From NCBI GenBank assembly GCA_963682005.1, contig OY820914.1, positions 3,906,001 through 3,970,000 on the forward strand: DNA of 64,000 nucleotides. Direction: 5' to 3'. The stretch comes from CAIYUC01 sp963682005 (GTDB taxonomy: Bacteria; Bacteroidota; Bacteroidia; Bacteroidales; FEN-979). This document shows, one piece after another, positions 51,129-60,387 of the stretch (the first letter of the stretch is position 1; each line of letters opens with the position of its first letter). The translations under genes were made by a program, and so were the position numbers. The notes under the pieces were generated by a model. It did not search any database. It had not been told where the DNA came from and saw nothing but the letters and a program-made list of their open reading frames with translations.

Positions 51129-52385
51129 ATGAAAAGCAGAATTTTTTTCTTTTTGGTACTGGCGATGAGCATGTTTACTATTCCAGTCTTTTCTCAGACA
51201 GAAAGTAAAACAGCGAAAGATACCACATTATTGGGTCTGCCCGGAGACAATCTGGACCTTTATGCAGTATTGGAACTTTTTCAAAAGTCAAAGACCATTG
51301 AAGACTTTGAGAAATCGTTAAATGAAGAAAAGACAGGGATCAATAACCTGGATCTTAATTTGGATGGGAAAGTTGATTTCATCAAGGTTGTAACAAAGAA
51401 AAATGGGGACGATTTTACATTTATTCTTCAGGTAGATGTGAGTAAGACGGAAAAGCAGGATGTCGCTGTTATCTTAGTTACAAAAGATAAGAATAAGAAA
51501 GTTTCGATACAGATTGTCGGCGACAAGGCATTGTACGGTAAGGATTATATTGTCGAGCCAAAGCCGACTGCAACTCCGGCTGTTACTGCAAATCCAGGGT
51601 ACACCGGTTCAGAACCGGTGACGGTGAATGTTCCGTCTTCAACCACAGTTGTAGTTGTGGAATCGGCACCTATTGTGCAGTATGTTTATTCACCTGCGTA
51701 TGTGCCCTACGTTCCGCCCTATTATTATGGATTCTATCCGCCTTATTTTGCAGCATTTACTGTAATGGCTGTAAGTGTTTACCGTCACAATAATTATTAT
51801 TACCATGGCGGCGGATATGGGTATGGTTATCATGGGAATACCACAGTAATTCATAATACCAACAATTACAATAATTACAATAATTCGAGGAGCTCTTCCA
51901 ATACTGTGAATCATAATAATGCGAATGGAAATTACAATCGGAATAATGGATCAGCAGGTAATCGGCCTTCGACACAACCGGCGAACCGTCAGTCAGGAGG
52001 CGCTTCCCCCTCGACCCAGCCTGCAAACCGTCAGTCAGGAGGTGCTTCACCCTCAACCCAGCCTGCAAACCGTCAATCAGGAGGTGCTTCACCCTCAACC
52101 CAGCCTGCGAAACGTCAGTCAGGAGGTGCTTCACCCTCAACACAACCCACAAACCGTCAATCAGGAGGCGTTTCACCTTCGACCCAGCAATCAAATCGTC
52201 AATCAAGTCCGTCATCAAATTCATATAACGGCCGTAATTCTAATAGCGGAAGTCAAATGGGAGGCGGCAGTTCCAGAGGAGGAAGCAGTTATAGCGGAGG
52301 TAGTTCAAGAGGCGGAGGTGGTTATAGCGGAGGCGGCGGTTCAAGAGGTGGTGGAGGTTCCAGAGGCGGCGGAGGCAGACGATAA
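51129..52385 (+). CDS. Exported repeat protein with Tyr-rich and Gly/Arg-rich tail
   Basis: A 418-residue exported protein. Residues 1-22 are a signal peptide (F-F-F-L-V-L-A-M-S-M-F, cleavage after F-S-Q). Residues 30-140 form a compact domain with N-L-D-L-N-L-D-G-K-V-D-F, an EF-hand-like loop. A hydrophobic Tyr/Pro segment (about 180-225: Y-V-P-Y-V-P-P-Y-Y-Y-G-F) may insert in or line the membrane. Six 14-residue repeats P-S-T-Q-P-A-N-R-Q-S-G-G-A-S follow (about 280-360), then a Gly/Ser/Arg-rich tail (S-R-G-G-G). I do not recognise a function. A bidirectional terminator follows. Confidence 0.8.
   Translation: MKSRIFFFLVLAMSMFTIPVFSQTESKTAKDTTLLGLPGDNLDLYAVLELFQKSKTIEDFEKSLNEEKTGINNLDLNLDGKVDFIKVVTKKNGDDFTFILQVDVSKTEKQDVAVILVTKDKNKKVSIQIVGDKALYGKDYIVEPKPTATPAVTANPGYTGSEPVTVNVPSSTTVVVVESAPIVQYVYSPAYVPYVPPYYYGFYPPYFAAFTVMAVSVYRHNNYYYHGGGYGYGYHGNTTVIHNTNNYNNYNNSRSSSNTVNHNNANGNYNRNNGSAGNRPSTQPANRQSGGASPSTQPANRQSGGASPSTQPANRQSGGASPSTQPAKRQSGGASPSTQPTNRQSGGVSPSTQQSNRQSSPSSNSYNGRNSNSGSQMGGGSSRGGSSYSGGSSRGGGGYSGGGGSRGGGGSRGGGGRR
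51966..52208 (+). repeat. 42-bp in-frame tandem repeat
   Basis: Nearly six copies of a 42-bp unit coding P-S-T-Q-P-A-N-R-Q-S-G-G-A-S. The central copies differ by one or two bases, and the last is more divergent. The period is a multiple of three, so copy number can change without a frameshift. Confidence 0.9.
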
Positions 52386-52413
52386 TAACCGTTGCCAACG
52401 GTAAATTGATCGC

Positions 52414-52456
52414 AAAAAAAAGAAGCTACCCTGTGAAGTATAGCTTCTTTTTTATT
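52414..52456. terminator. Bidirectional rho-independent terminator
   Basis: AAGAAGCTA (52421-52429) pairs with TAGCTTCTT (52442-52450) around a 12-base loop. An A-run (AAAAAAA) lies before and a T-run after, so it works for the plus-strand gene ending at 52385 and the minus-strand gene ending at 52472. Confidence 0.85.
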
Positions 52457-52471
52457 TATACGATATCAATT

Positions 52472-52957
52472 TTATTCCAGCGGCCTGTCAGAGGTACTCA
52501 TATCTCTTAGACAGACATATTTCCCATCTCTTTTTACAAAAAGACTCATATAGTTTCCTGAATTAATGATCGTGTTGGTAGAGTCAGCTACCTTATAATA
52601 GCCAACTTCAACGACTTGATTTCCTTCATCTGTTACAAAAACCTCATTGGTTGTAAACGAAAGTATATTGGATTTGGGAGAGGAACCAATGTTGGCTTTT
52701 AAATATTCAACAATTGCTGCTTTGCCTACCAATGGAGCCCTGTTTTGCGAGAAGGATGTTGCATCATCAGCATAATAGCCTATGTTTTTCATCTCACGGG
52801 CATTATACGTCGCAGCAAACTCATCTTCCTTGGCCTGAATTTCCTTTTTAATCTGGTCCGTGTCAACAGCCACGGTTTCTGCTTTCTTTGGACTACAGGC
52901 GATTAGTAATGAAACAGCATAAATCAATAATGCTCCGGTTATAACCTTGTTTTTCAT
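52472..52957 (-). CDS. DUF4440/SnoaL-like (NTF2-fold) lipoprotein
   Basis: A 161-residue lipoprotein: signal peptide ending in lipobox L-I-A-C (Cys21) then a nuclear-transport-factor-2-like domain with F-A-A-T-Y-N-A-R-E-M, Y-Y-A-D-D-A-T-S-F and the final Y-V-C-L-R-D-M-S-T-S. Such proteins are small, exported and of mixed or unknown function. Convergent with the repeat protein across a terminator. Confidence 0.85.
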   Translation of the reverse strand: MKNKVITGALLIYAVSLLIACSPKKAETVAVDTDQIKKEIQAKEDEFAATYNAREMKNIGYYADDATSFSQNRAPLVGKAAIVEYLKANIGSSPKSNILSFTTNEVFVTDEGNQVVEVGYYKVADSTNTIINSGNYMSLFVKRDGKYVCLRDMSTSDRPLE

Positions 52958-53064
52958 ATTTTTTTGTTTTTAAATTATGTATTCGGGATTTAACCTGAAA
53001 AATAAAATTAAAATAAAAAACGACTGTTATCCTGAAATTATTCAAAAATATTTTACCGGCTCCT

Positions 53065-53691
53065 TCAATTTACTTTACCCAATCTGAATATCAGACCACC
53101 AGTAAAACCGAACTGGACCATGGATGAATACACGGTTGCACCGCCTCCGCCGCCACCCGTTCCCGCAAACATCGAGAAGCCTGCACCCTGGACCGGCAGA
53201 TACATCTGGGCCTGCAACCGGATGCCGAAATTCTTTGCGAAATAGACTTTTGCACCACCGTTCATTCCGATTGAAAAGAACCATGTAGCTGTATAATCTT
53301 CCTTCGGGTCCATCAGGCATGCGCCAAGATTAAAGCCTACAAAGGGTGATACTGTTGGATTTACCCTGAAATTCTTGGTGAAACCAACCTGCATATAATT
53401 AATGCTCAAAGGAATCGACTGTGTAAACGGATTTCCATAATAGTAATATGCATTAACATCAGCTTTTGTATCGATCCTGTTGTAGATAAGATCAACGTCC
53501 ATAACCCGGCTTACCCCGATACTGATCATCCCTCCGTACTGGGCATTATCATGAAAATAGATATCCCCGCCATCAGCATTCATCCTGCTGGCGAAAACAT
53601 AACCCCCGAAAGGTACGATTTCTACCGTCTGGGCTTTAACGAATAACGTTGTAAAAAGTGCTGCAATAACAATGAGTAAAATCTTTTTCAT
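53065..53691 (-). CDS. Outer membrane beta-barrel-like protein
   Basis: A 208-residue protein with signal peptide (I-L-L-I-V-I-A-A-L-F-T-T-L-F, cleavage near K-A-Q), then alternating amphipathic strands (V-E-I-V-P-F-G-G-Y-V-F, M-Q-V-G-F-T-K-N-F-R, F-V-G-F-N-L-G-A) and a Gly-rich turn (G-T-G-G-G-G-G-G). The C-terminus ends V-Q-F-G-F-T-G-G-L-I-F-R-L-G. The ATG at 53691 (M-K-K-I-L-L) is chosen; the extension from 53712 adds seven residues without a better start. No specific function can be assigned. Confidence 0.75.
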   Translation of the reverse strand: MKKILLIVIAALFTTLFVKAQTVEIVPFGGYVFASRMNADGGDIYFHDNAQYGGMISIGVSRVMDVDLIYNRIDTKADVNAYYYYGNPFTQSIPLSINYMQVGFTKNFRVNPTVSPFVGFNLGACLMDPKEDYTATWFFSIGMNGGAKVYFAKNFGIRLQAQMYLPVQGAGFSMFAGTGGGGGGATVYSSMVQFGFTGGLIFRLGKVN

Positions 53692-53709
53692 AGTCTTCAG
53701 TTTTTTCGG

Positions 53710-53741
53710 CAAACATAAAAATAAAAACCAGAGAAATCAAA
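53710..53741 (-). promoter_or_regulatory. Promoter for the beta-barrel protein gene
   Basis: On the minus strand TTTG (53738-53741), 20 bp, then TATGTTTG (53710-53717), a match to the Bacteroidota consensus with a spacer one base over the norm. The start of the gene (53691) is about 19 bases downstream. Confidence 0.55.
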
Positions 53742-53807
53742 TCTTTCAGGAATTATGAATTATGAGTTTGAGTTATGAATTATGATACAAATTGTTTCCT
53801 TAATCTC

Positions 53808-53842
53808 ACGCATCCCGCATCCCGTATCCCGCATCCCGCATC
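53808..53842. repeat. Heptanucleotide array CCGCATC abutting a stop codon
   Basis: Five 7-bp units (CCGCATC; one CCGTATC) ending within the stop codon (53841-53843) of the protease gene. Short AATTATG heptamers lie just before it (53751-53785). Confidence 0.85.
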
Positions 53843-56462
53843 ACTTATTAATGATCAGATCCCCATTTGTTACCACCGTTACGCCCGGAATCGTTGAAAA
53901 TGTCGCCGACGGCTGGATCGTAACTGACTTTGCATTTACGGTCGATGTTAATGTGCAGGTTCCGGAATTAATAATGATGTTGTCAAAGGAACCAGGAAGA
54001 TATTGCGGCGTCCAGTTGGAAGTGGAAGTCCAATCCCCTGTTCCGTTCCAGGTCATTGTATTTTCAGTGATCGCAACATCGTCGAGGCATACGCCAAAGC
54101 TGAAGTTAGCCATTCCTTCAAAAGCAAGAAAATAGGTGGAAGATGGATTCGGTATAAGAATCGATTCGGATTTCCACCCGATTACGTTCGATGTGTATGA
54201 AGCCAGGAGGGTCCAGTCATCATGGGGGGAAGACCGGTAATATACCTTCATCTGGTCCTGGTAGGGAGCCCAGAATTCCTGCGAATGCCAGAACCGCAGG
54301 ACAGGTGTATTCATACCCGACAAGTTCAGCGTCGGGCTGATCATTCTCGTTACCGGATGTGTGTAATCGCCGATGAAAAGGATCGCATTGTACGAACCGG
54401 AATGGGCTGCAGACGGATGAGCTCCGCCGGTATATCCGCCATTCTGGAATTGCCAGTCAAGCGTTCCGGATTCATGCGATTGAGTCCAGCAATAGGGCAT
54501 CGATCCTGTATGCTCAAAATCCTCGATCCATGGAAAAGTATTGATAACGGTACAAAATGTGGTCGCTTGAGCAGTTACGCCGGGAGAATATGTAACCCCG
54601 GTCAGGATGGACCATATTTTATAGTAGCAAGTGGTATTCGGACTTAATGATGTATGGCTGTAAAGCGTATTTCCGCCATTATACATCACGGTTCCGCCTC
54701 CCGGAATGGAATTTCCGGCCGGATAGTTTGTCCCGTTGACCGGAGTCCCGAAAACACCGGTGGGACTGTATGCAAGGACCACAGGGTTATTGTATATGTT
54801 CTTCCCCCACGACACGTCGATCTGGCTTGTGTTTACGGCAGATGCCGTGAAATTTGAAGGATCAGTAGGAGGGGCGCAAGCGATGAAGCAAAAGGTGATT
54901 TCTTTTGTTGTATTATTCTCCGTTACGTTCGTAATCGGGTAATTTGTATTTGCTCCTGCCCATGAATGGGAATTCGGAGTGGTGGCATCGGTAAACGATG
55001 TAATAGAAGAAGTCCCGGGAAAAGGACAGGTGCTGCTGTTTATCGAACCGTATACAGAAGGCGGGTTTCCTGTCGCATTGGCACAAACAGGATACAAACC
55101 CTGGTGACTCCCGGCATTGATATCATTCGCATTCATGTGAGATGAAATGTAGTTCCCGTCAACATGATAGATCATCAGCCCGTGTCCCGGAATGGAAAGG
55201 TTAAAGCCCGTCTGCTGCCGGTTTTCACATAGGAAATATTCATTTGCTGTTGTCGTGTTGTACCGGAAAACATCTGTATAGGTCTGGATATTCCTTACAG
55301 TGGCAATCTGCTGGTAGGTCATCACGGTCGGATTGGTCCAGGTAAAGAATGTTTTGATCCAGGGATTCGGATGAGGAGGCTTGGAGCCGGATGGACTTCC
55401 GTTCCATGAGCCGCTGGCCATGACATCCCAGCTGCCGGTGCCATTGTATTGCCCGTTGGTACTGTAATCCGTATCATAGAAATCAGGGGATCCCAGGTTA
55501 TGCCCGAATTCATGACACATCACACCGATGTTTGTCATCGATGAAGTCCCTGATTTTTCAGGGATGGTCGTGTATTCTGTTACCTGGACTCCGTCGAAGG
55601 TACGTTGAGAAAGCGTGAAGCCTGCTGAAGCAAGATCCCAGCTGTGAGACCAGACATCAAGGGTGCTTCCTGATTCTTCCTGACCGCGGCCCTGGTGGGT
55701 GAGGCAAACTCCGTCTACAATCCCGTTCCCGTTGTTATCATAAAGGGCATAATTGACGCCTGCCTGCTGATCGGCGGCAACCACCGCATCATAAGCAAAC
55801 TGTCCCCACATGGATTCAGGACCATAATAATCATGGGGATGCGAGAGCGTTACCCAAACGGTTACCGTCGTATTTACCGTGAGTAAGCCATACGATACCT
55901 CCAGGTAAAAATCCCTGAAACTCCCGCTGCTGTTATAATTCACCTGGTTCATCAGGTTATTGAAGTTCGTTTGTGTATACGTGGTTGACGTGTTTGAGAA
56001 ATTTGCCATGATCATCAGGTGGGTGCGCACTCCGGTGGTTGGGAAGCCTCCCATCATCGTTGCATCGGAATTAGAATCCCTGTGAAGCAATTTTTTCATT
56101 TCCGTGATCTGCGGGTCACTGAATCTTAACCCTTTTGCGATTGTGGCAAGGAACTGAAGTTCTTCCTGGGTACGTAGTCCTTCAGCATGAACTCTTACGC
56201 CTGAGAAAATCAGTTGACCGTCATGTGAATGCTTTGCATACTCATAAAACCCCTGCTTGTTGGAGAGGATGGTATATCCGTCAGGTGTTGCTGCCCAATG
56301 GACGAATTCGTCTCCCTGGTTGATGATGGTGATTACAGATCCGTCAGGTTGATGGTATTGTACAGGGTCAGGGTAGGCAATTACGGCTTCCGCTTTTTGC
56401 GTGAATACAATGTTTTGCAAGATCATCACGCAGGCAACTGCAATCAGGAAAAGCTTTTTCAT
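53841..56462 (-). CDS. Secreted M6-family metalloprotease with Fn3 and MAM-like modules
   Basis: An 873-residue secreted protein. A signal peptide (residues 1-21) and a prodomain (about 25-130) come first, then a peptidase M6 domain with H-E-F-G-H (His317, Glu318, His321) followed by G-S-P-D-F-Y-D, the expected zinc site. After about residue 520 comes an Fn3 module (P-T-D-P-S-N-F-T-A-S-A-V), a MAM-like jelly-roll module (P-W-I-E-D-F-E-H, then L-R-F-W-H-S-Q-E-F-W) and a C-terminal module (W-N-G-T-G-D-W-T-S-T-S-N-W). The last three are shared with the neighbouring BNR protein. No clear T9SS-type tail is visible. Confidence 0.9.
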   Translation of the reverse strand: MKKLFLIAVACVMILQNIVFTQKAEAVIAYPDPVQYHQPDGSVITIINQGDEFVHWAATPDGYTILSNKQGFYEYAKHSHDGQLIFSGVRVHAEGLRTQEELQFLATIAKGLRFSDPQITEMKKLLHRDSNSDATMMGGFPTTGVRTHLMIMANFSNTSTTYTQTNFNNLMNQVNYNSSGSFRDFYLEVSYGLLTVNTTVTVWVTLSHPHDYYGPESMWGQFAYDAVVAADQQAGVNYALYDNNGNGIVDGVCLTHQGRGQEESGSTLDVWSHSWDLASAGFTLSQRTFDGVQVTEYTTIPEKSGTSSMTNIGVMCHEFGHNLGSPDFYDTDYSTNGQYNGTGSWDVMASGSWNGSPSGSKPPHPNPWIKTFFTWTNPTVMTYQQIATVRNIQTYTDVFRYNTTTANEYFLCENRQQTGFNLSIPGHGLMIYHVDGNYISSHMNANDINAGSHQGLYPVCANATGNPPSVYGSINSSTCPFPGTSSITSFTDATTPNSHSWAGANTNYPITNVTENNTTKEITFCFIACAPPTDPSNFTASAVNTSQIDVSWGKNIYNNPVVLAYSPTGVFGTPVNGTNYPAGNSIPGGGTVMYNGGNTLYSHTSLSPNTTCYYKIWSILTGVTYSPGVTAQATTFCTVINTFPWIEDFEHTGSMPYCWTQSHESGTLDWQFQNGGYTGGAHPSAAHSGSYNAILFIGDYTHPVTRMISPTLNLSGMNTPVLRFWHSQEFWAPYQDQMKVYYRSSPHDDWTLLASYTSNVIGWKSESILIPNPSSTYFLAFEGMANFSFGVCLDDVAITENTMTWNGTGDWTSTSNWTPQYLPGSFDNIIINSGTCTLTSTVNAKSVTIQPSATFSTIPGVTVVTNGDLIINK

Positions 56463-56504
56463 AGGGTTATCAGTTAGATTTGGAGATCATTTCTGATCGT
56501 GTTT

Positions 56505-56534
56505 CAAATATGGTGTTCAGTAATTCGTTGCAAA
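56505..56534 (-). promoter_or_regulatory. Candidate promoter for the M6 protease gene
   Basis: On the minus strand TTTG (56531-56534), 18 bp, then CATATTTG (56505-56512), one mismatch to TAnnTTTG. The ATG at 56462 is about 43 bases downstream. Confidence 0.5.
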
Positions 56535-56568
56535 ATGTTGTTTGGATCTTCCTATAAAATCTTTTATG

Positions 56569-59500
56569 CTATTTATAAATGATGAAATCACCCTCCGTGG
56601 TGATTATGGTGGACGGGCTTGTTGTTAGTATTGCCCCCGGCTTGATCGAGATCGATTTCGTTGTCAGGGTAGTGGATGATGTACAGTTTCCTGAATTAAT
56701 GACGACATTATCGAATGAACCCGGAATGAACGGAGGTGTCCAGTTATTGTAAGTAGTCCAGTCGCCTGTACCGTTCCAGGTCAGGGTATTTGAAGTGACT
56801 GCAATATCATCGATGCTTATTCCATAACCATAATTGGCCGCGCCTTCAAAAGCAATGTAATACACAGGTGACGGATTCGGCAGCAGGAGCGATTCACATT
56901 TCCAGGAAGAAATACTTGAAGTGTAACTGGCCAGGAGATTCCATGAGCCAGTGGCAGAAGTCCTGTAATAGACCGACAGGTTGTCCTGATCGCCAGACCA
57001 TACCTCCTGTGCATGCCAGAAGCGGAGGACAGGGCTTGTTAGCCCCGACAGGTTGATCGGCGGGCTGACCAGTTTTGTGACCGGGTGGGTATAATTTCCG
57101 ATATAAAGCGTTGCATTGTAAGATCCCGTATGGGCAGTGGATGGATGAGAACCGCCCGTATAGCCACCGTTCTGGCAGATCCAGCTTGTTGTTCCGGATT
57201 CATAGACCTGGGACCAGCAGGCAGGAGCAGCCCCGCTGTTCTCAAACCCTTCAAACCATGGGAATGTGCTGACAATGCTGCAGAATGTTGTTGCACTGGA
57301 TGAAGATCCCATTGAGTACTGGATGGAAGAGTTATAAGACCATATCTTATAATAATAGGTGGAATTGACATTCAACCCGGTGTGGTTGAACGATGTACTT
57401 GATCCGTTAACAAGAATTGTTCCTCCGCCGGGCAAAGAAGAACCAACATTATAGGATGTTCCGTTTACAGGTGTTCCGAAGGTGTTTGTGGTATTGTATG
57501 CAAGGATGACATTATTGTTGGAGGGATTTTTTGTCCAGGCGAGGTCTATCTCGGAGGAACTTACCGGTGCTGCCGCAAAATTTGAGGGATTGATCACACC
57601 CATTTCAATAAGGTCGCTCGACCATAAACCTCGACCGTATGTTGCAGCCTTCAGCTTTGAAGTGGCATAACTGCTGCCATAATAGATCTCGAGTTCCCTG
57701 ACATCGACTACGGGCATTCCGGTATTGAACGGAATCCAGTCGGACAGGGATGCATCCTTGTAAAAAATACCCGTCTCATTGGAGACATACAAGCCTTCAT
57801 TGCTGTTCTTGTCATAAACCAGGCTGTTTGTATAAATGGACGGTAATGTTCCGGAGATGTTTGTCCAGGTGATTCCTTTGTCGGTAGATTTGAAGACATA
57901 ATAGCCAGCTGTGGCATAAACTATATTTGCATTTGTCGGATGGGCTTCCAGATCAGTTGGGGTCGATCCGCCCGGAAGGGTGCAGGTTGTCCATGCGGGA
58001 GTTGCTGCCGTGCTATTATCGCTTCGTTTCAGTGATCCGCTCCTTACCACATAAAGGATTTCCGTATTGGCGGGAGAGTTCTCGAGAACTGAACAGTTGG
58101 CGGTCTCACCGGTTGAAATTGCGGTCCATGAAGGCGTGGCTTTCACAGTGGTGCATCGCCAGACATTTTTATACCCGATGAACATTGTATTGGGATTTGT
58201 TTCATGGAGAATGTAAGGAGTGACCCATCCGCCTGACTCCGTAATACCGTTAGCGCCATTCGCCGCGATCGTGCTGTAATAACCTCCTGTTGATCTTCGG
58301 ATATCGCCATAGTAAAGAGCTCCGTAACGATAATTGGCATCGGTATAATCAATGATGCATTCCATTCCGTCGCCGCCGATCACCGTGGTAAATGCTGAAC
58401 CGTTGTTGGAGGCGGTCCCGTTATCCTGGTAACCATTGATCACAACAGCCTCGTTGGTTGCGCTCTGACCGATCTTATATACCTGGGCGATGGCGAGACC
58501 GCTTGATTTGTTTGTCCAGGTTGTTCCGCCGTTTGCGGTATAGTAAAGTCCTCCGTCGCATCCTGTATATAGACGGCCGTCGGCAGGATTCCAGTCCAGG
58601 CTGTGAATATCTGCATGAACAGCCGGTACGCTGCAGGAACCTACCCAATGTGTGTTTATGCTGAAACTTGTGCCTCCGTTTGTTGATTTCCAGATATTGA
58701 TCCCGCCAATAAAGATGTTGTTCACGTTCGCAGGATCAACTGCAATACACAGGTCGTACCAGGCCTGGGTGCTGGTCCCGCTTCCGTCACATGCGTAATC
58801 CATCATGTTTGGGGATGTACATTGCGTGGTAAAGGTTAGCCCGCTGTCAGCCGATCGCAGGAGCCCCGAAAATGATCCGTTGGTCTGGCACAGATAGACA
58901 TACGCAGCATTGTTCGCACTGACTCCGATAACCATGCGTGTTCCGGTTATGACCCCCGATGTGATCTGTGTCCACGAATCCCCGGTATTGGCTGATCTGT
59001 AGAAGCGGCCTCCTTCAGTGGAATAGACGATGGTTGGGTCGCCGGGTTTGAATTTAAGATCTTTATAATGACTGGTATTGGATGATTTCCGGGCCCATGT
59101 GGCGCCGCCATCCGAAGATTTGTAGATGCCGCTGCTGGTAGCAGCCAGCAAAATACTTGGATTTGAGGGATGGATCAGCATCATTCCGACGGTTACATTT
59201 CCCATGCCGGTATTTGATACACTCCAGGTGGCTCCGCCGTCTGTACTTTTATAAATACCCATTCCGGGGGCATCTCCTGCATCCCGGTCGCCGGTACCTA
59301 TCCATATCGTATTGGGATTTGAAGGATGGACAATGACCGCCGAAACGCCAAGCGTCGGCATGGATGCGGAGAGGTTAGTCCAGCTTGTTCCTCCGTTGCT
59401 TGTTTTCCAGAAACCTCCTGAAGGCGAACCGATATAAAATGTATTTGCATCTGTCGGATGAAACCCGACCGCGTTGATGCGTCCAAGCCCGTTTGGCTGA

Positions 59501-59895
59501 CTTGTTGAATTCGATGGCAGGGCGACAGGTCCGATGATCGTCCAGTTCCCGCTGGCCGATTTCGGCTCATGGGTCTTCATATAGCTTTCATACTGGTCGC
59601 TGACAAAACCGGGTGCGGGAAGTTTCCCGTCAGCCTGAACCCTTGGACTATTGATGTACTCCCAGCGCTTGAATACTTTCCACCCGTCACCTTTCGAAGG
59701 AGTGCGGTTCTGCCAGTATTTTTCAAACGCACTTTTTGTTGAACTAAATTTTGCATTCGGATCCTGCATCATCTGGATCCAATAAGGATAGGTTGCGGTG
59801 TCAACCGCTGCGGACTGGGATCTTGACTGGGACTTTATCTGGATGAAAGATAATAGTAAAATAATAGTGAAGAGTAATGGTTTTATTCCATTCAT
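56569..59895 (-). CDS. Secreted BNR/sortilin-like beta-propeller protein
   Basis: An 1108-residue secreted protein. Signal peptide at residues 1-22. From about residue 120 to 730 there are many S-x-D-G-G-x-T-W / S-T-N-G-G-T-S repeats of the BNR/Vps10 type (for example T-S-N-G-G-T-S-W-T-N, K-S-S-D-G-G-A-T-W), forming one or more beta-propellers. Then come the same Fn3, MAM-like (W-F-E-G-F-E-N, L-R-F-W-H-A-Q-E-V-W) and W-N-G-T-G-D-W modules found in the M6 protease. Likely a surface glycan- or protein-binding protein. Confidence 0.87.
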   Translation of the reverse strand: MNGIKPLLFTIILLLSFIQIKSQSRSQSAAVDTATYPYWIQMMQDPNAKFSSTKSAFEKYWQNRTPSKGDGWKVFKRWEYINSPRVQADGKLPAPGFVSDQYESYMKTHEPKSASGNWTIIGPVALPSNSTSQPNGLGRINAVGFHPTDANTFYIGSPSGGFWKTSNGGTSWTNLSASMPTLGVSAVIVHPSNPNTIWIGTGDRDAGDAPGMGIYKSTDGGATWSVSNTGMGNVTVGMMLIHPSNPSILLAATSSGIYKSSDGGATWARKSSNTSHYKDLKFKPGDPTIVYSTEGGRFYRSANTGDSWTQITSGVITGTRMVIGVSANNAAYVYLCQTNGSFSGLLRSADSGLTFTTQCTSPNMMDYACDGSGTSTQAWYDLCIAVDPANVNNIFIGGINIWKSTNGGTSFSINTHWVGSCSVPAVHADIHSLDWNPADGRLYTGCDGGLYYTANGGTTWTNKSSGLAIAQVYKIGQSATNEAVVINGYQDNGTASNNGSAFTTVIGGDGMECIIDYTDANYRYGALYYGDIRRSTGGYYSTIAANGANGITESGGWVTPYILHETNPNTMFIGYKNVWRCTTVKATPSWTAISTGETANCSVLENSPANTEILYVVRSGSLKRSDNSTAATPAWTTCTLPGGSTPTDLEAHPTNANIVYATAGYYVFKSTDKGITWTNISGTLPSIYTNSLVYDKNSNEGLYVSNETGIFYKDASLSDWIPFNTGMPVVDVRELEIYYGSSYATSKLKAATYGRGLWSSDLIEMGVINPSNFAAAPVSSSEIDLAWTKNPSNNNVILAYNTTNTFGTPVNGTSYNVGSSLPGGGTILVNGSSTSFNHTGLNVNSTYYYKIWSYNSSIQYSMGSSSSATTFCSIVSTFPWFEGFENSGAAPACWSQVYESGTTSWICQNGGYTGGSHPSTAHTGSYNATLYIGNYTHPVTKLVSPPINLSGLTSPVLRFWHAQEVWSGDQDNLSVYYRTSATGSWNLLASYTSSISSWKCESLLLPNPSPVYYIAFEGAANYGYGISIDDIAVTSNTLTWNGTGDWTTYNNWTPPFIPGSFDNVVINSGNCTSSTTLTTKSISIKPGAILTTSPSTIITTEGDFIIYK

Positions 59896-60050
59896 ATCGA
59901 TTTGGTTTAGAATGAATCAGTAAGTCCATGATAAGGGTTGATCCATGTATACATCAGAATATCAGGATGTAAATTTATAAAAAATTACGATAGAAAAGGC
60001 AAATGGTCCGGGAAAAATAACCCGTGCATTTAATTTTTACCTTTGCGGAC

Positions 60051-60332
60051 ATGGAGAATGATACGGGGAAAAAAGGAAAAAGTAAGTGGGTCAGGTATCT
60101 CGGTTTCGGTCTGATATTCCTGACATGGATCATCTGGGGTGTGATCTTCCTGATCCCTTTCCTTCATCTTGGATTGAAAAAAGCGGCGATCGCAACAACG
60201 GTCCTCTTAATCGCCACAAATATTTTTTACCTTGGACTTTTTCTTGTCGGGAAAGAACTTGCAGAGAAGTTCAATATCCGGGGAAAGATAAAGGCCTGGA
60301 TGATGAGGAGGAAATCAAAAGGCGGAGGATAG
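60051..60332 (+). CDS. Small two-helix membrane protein
   Basis: A 93-residue protein with two transmembrane helices (about residues 15-35: Y-L-G-F-G-L-I-F-L-T-W-I-I-W-G-V, and 44-64: A-I-A-T-T-V-L-L-I-A-T-N-I-F-Y-L-G-L-F-L) and positively charged ends. The ATG at 60051 is preferred to a GTG at 60024; TACCTTTG (60038-60045) stands close upstream and could be a -7 promoter element. Resembles the 'transporter suffix' type of small membrane proteins. Its stop codon is the first base triplet of a heptamer array. Confidence 0.65.
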   Translation: MENDTGKKGKSKWVRYLGFGLIFLTWIIWGVIFLIPFLHLGLKKAAIATTVLLIATNIFYLGLFLVGKELAEKFNIRGKIKAWMMRRKSKGGG

Positions 60333-60357
60333 TGAATAGTGAATAGTGAATAGTGAA
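60330..60357. repeat. Heptanucleotide array TAGTGAA starting in a stop codon
   Basis: Four perfect 7-bp units of TAGTGAA, the first of which contains the TAG stop codon (60330-60332) of the small membrane protein gene. Confidence 0.9.
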
Positions 60358-60387
60358 CAGCGATTTAGGATTAAGGTCAATTAGAAA

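Noticed and set aside
51757..52404. Long antisense and +1 frames over the 42-bp repeat
   Set aside because: They repeat with the same period because the DNA repeats; the plus-strand frame has a signal peptide and domain organisation.
13824..60357. CRISPR arrays
   Set aside because: The tandem units are 7-8 bp without spacers, and no cas-like genes are present; these are microsatellites.
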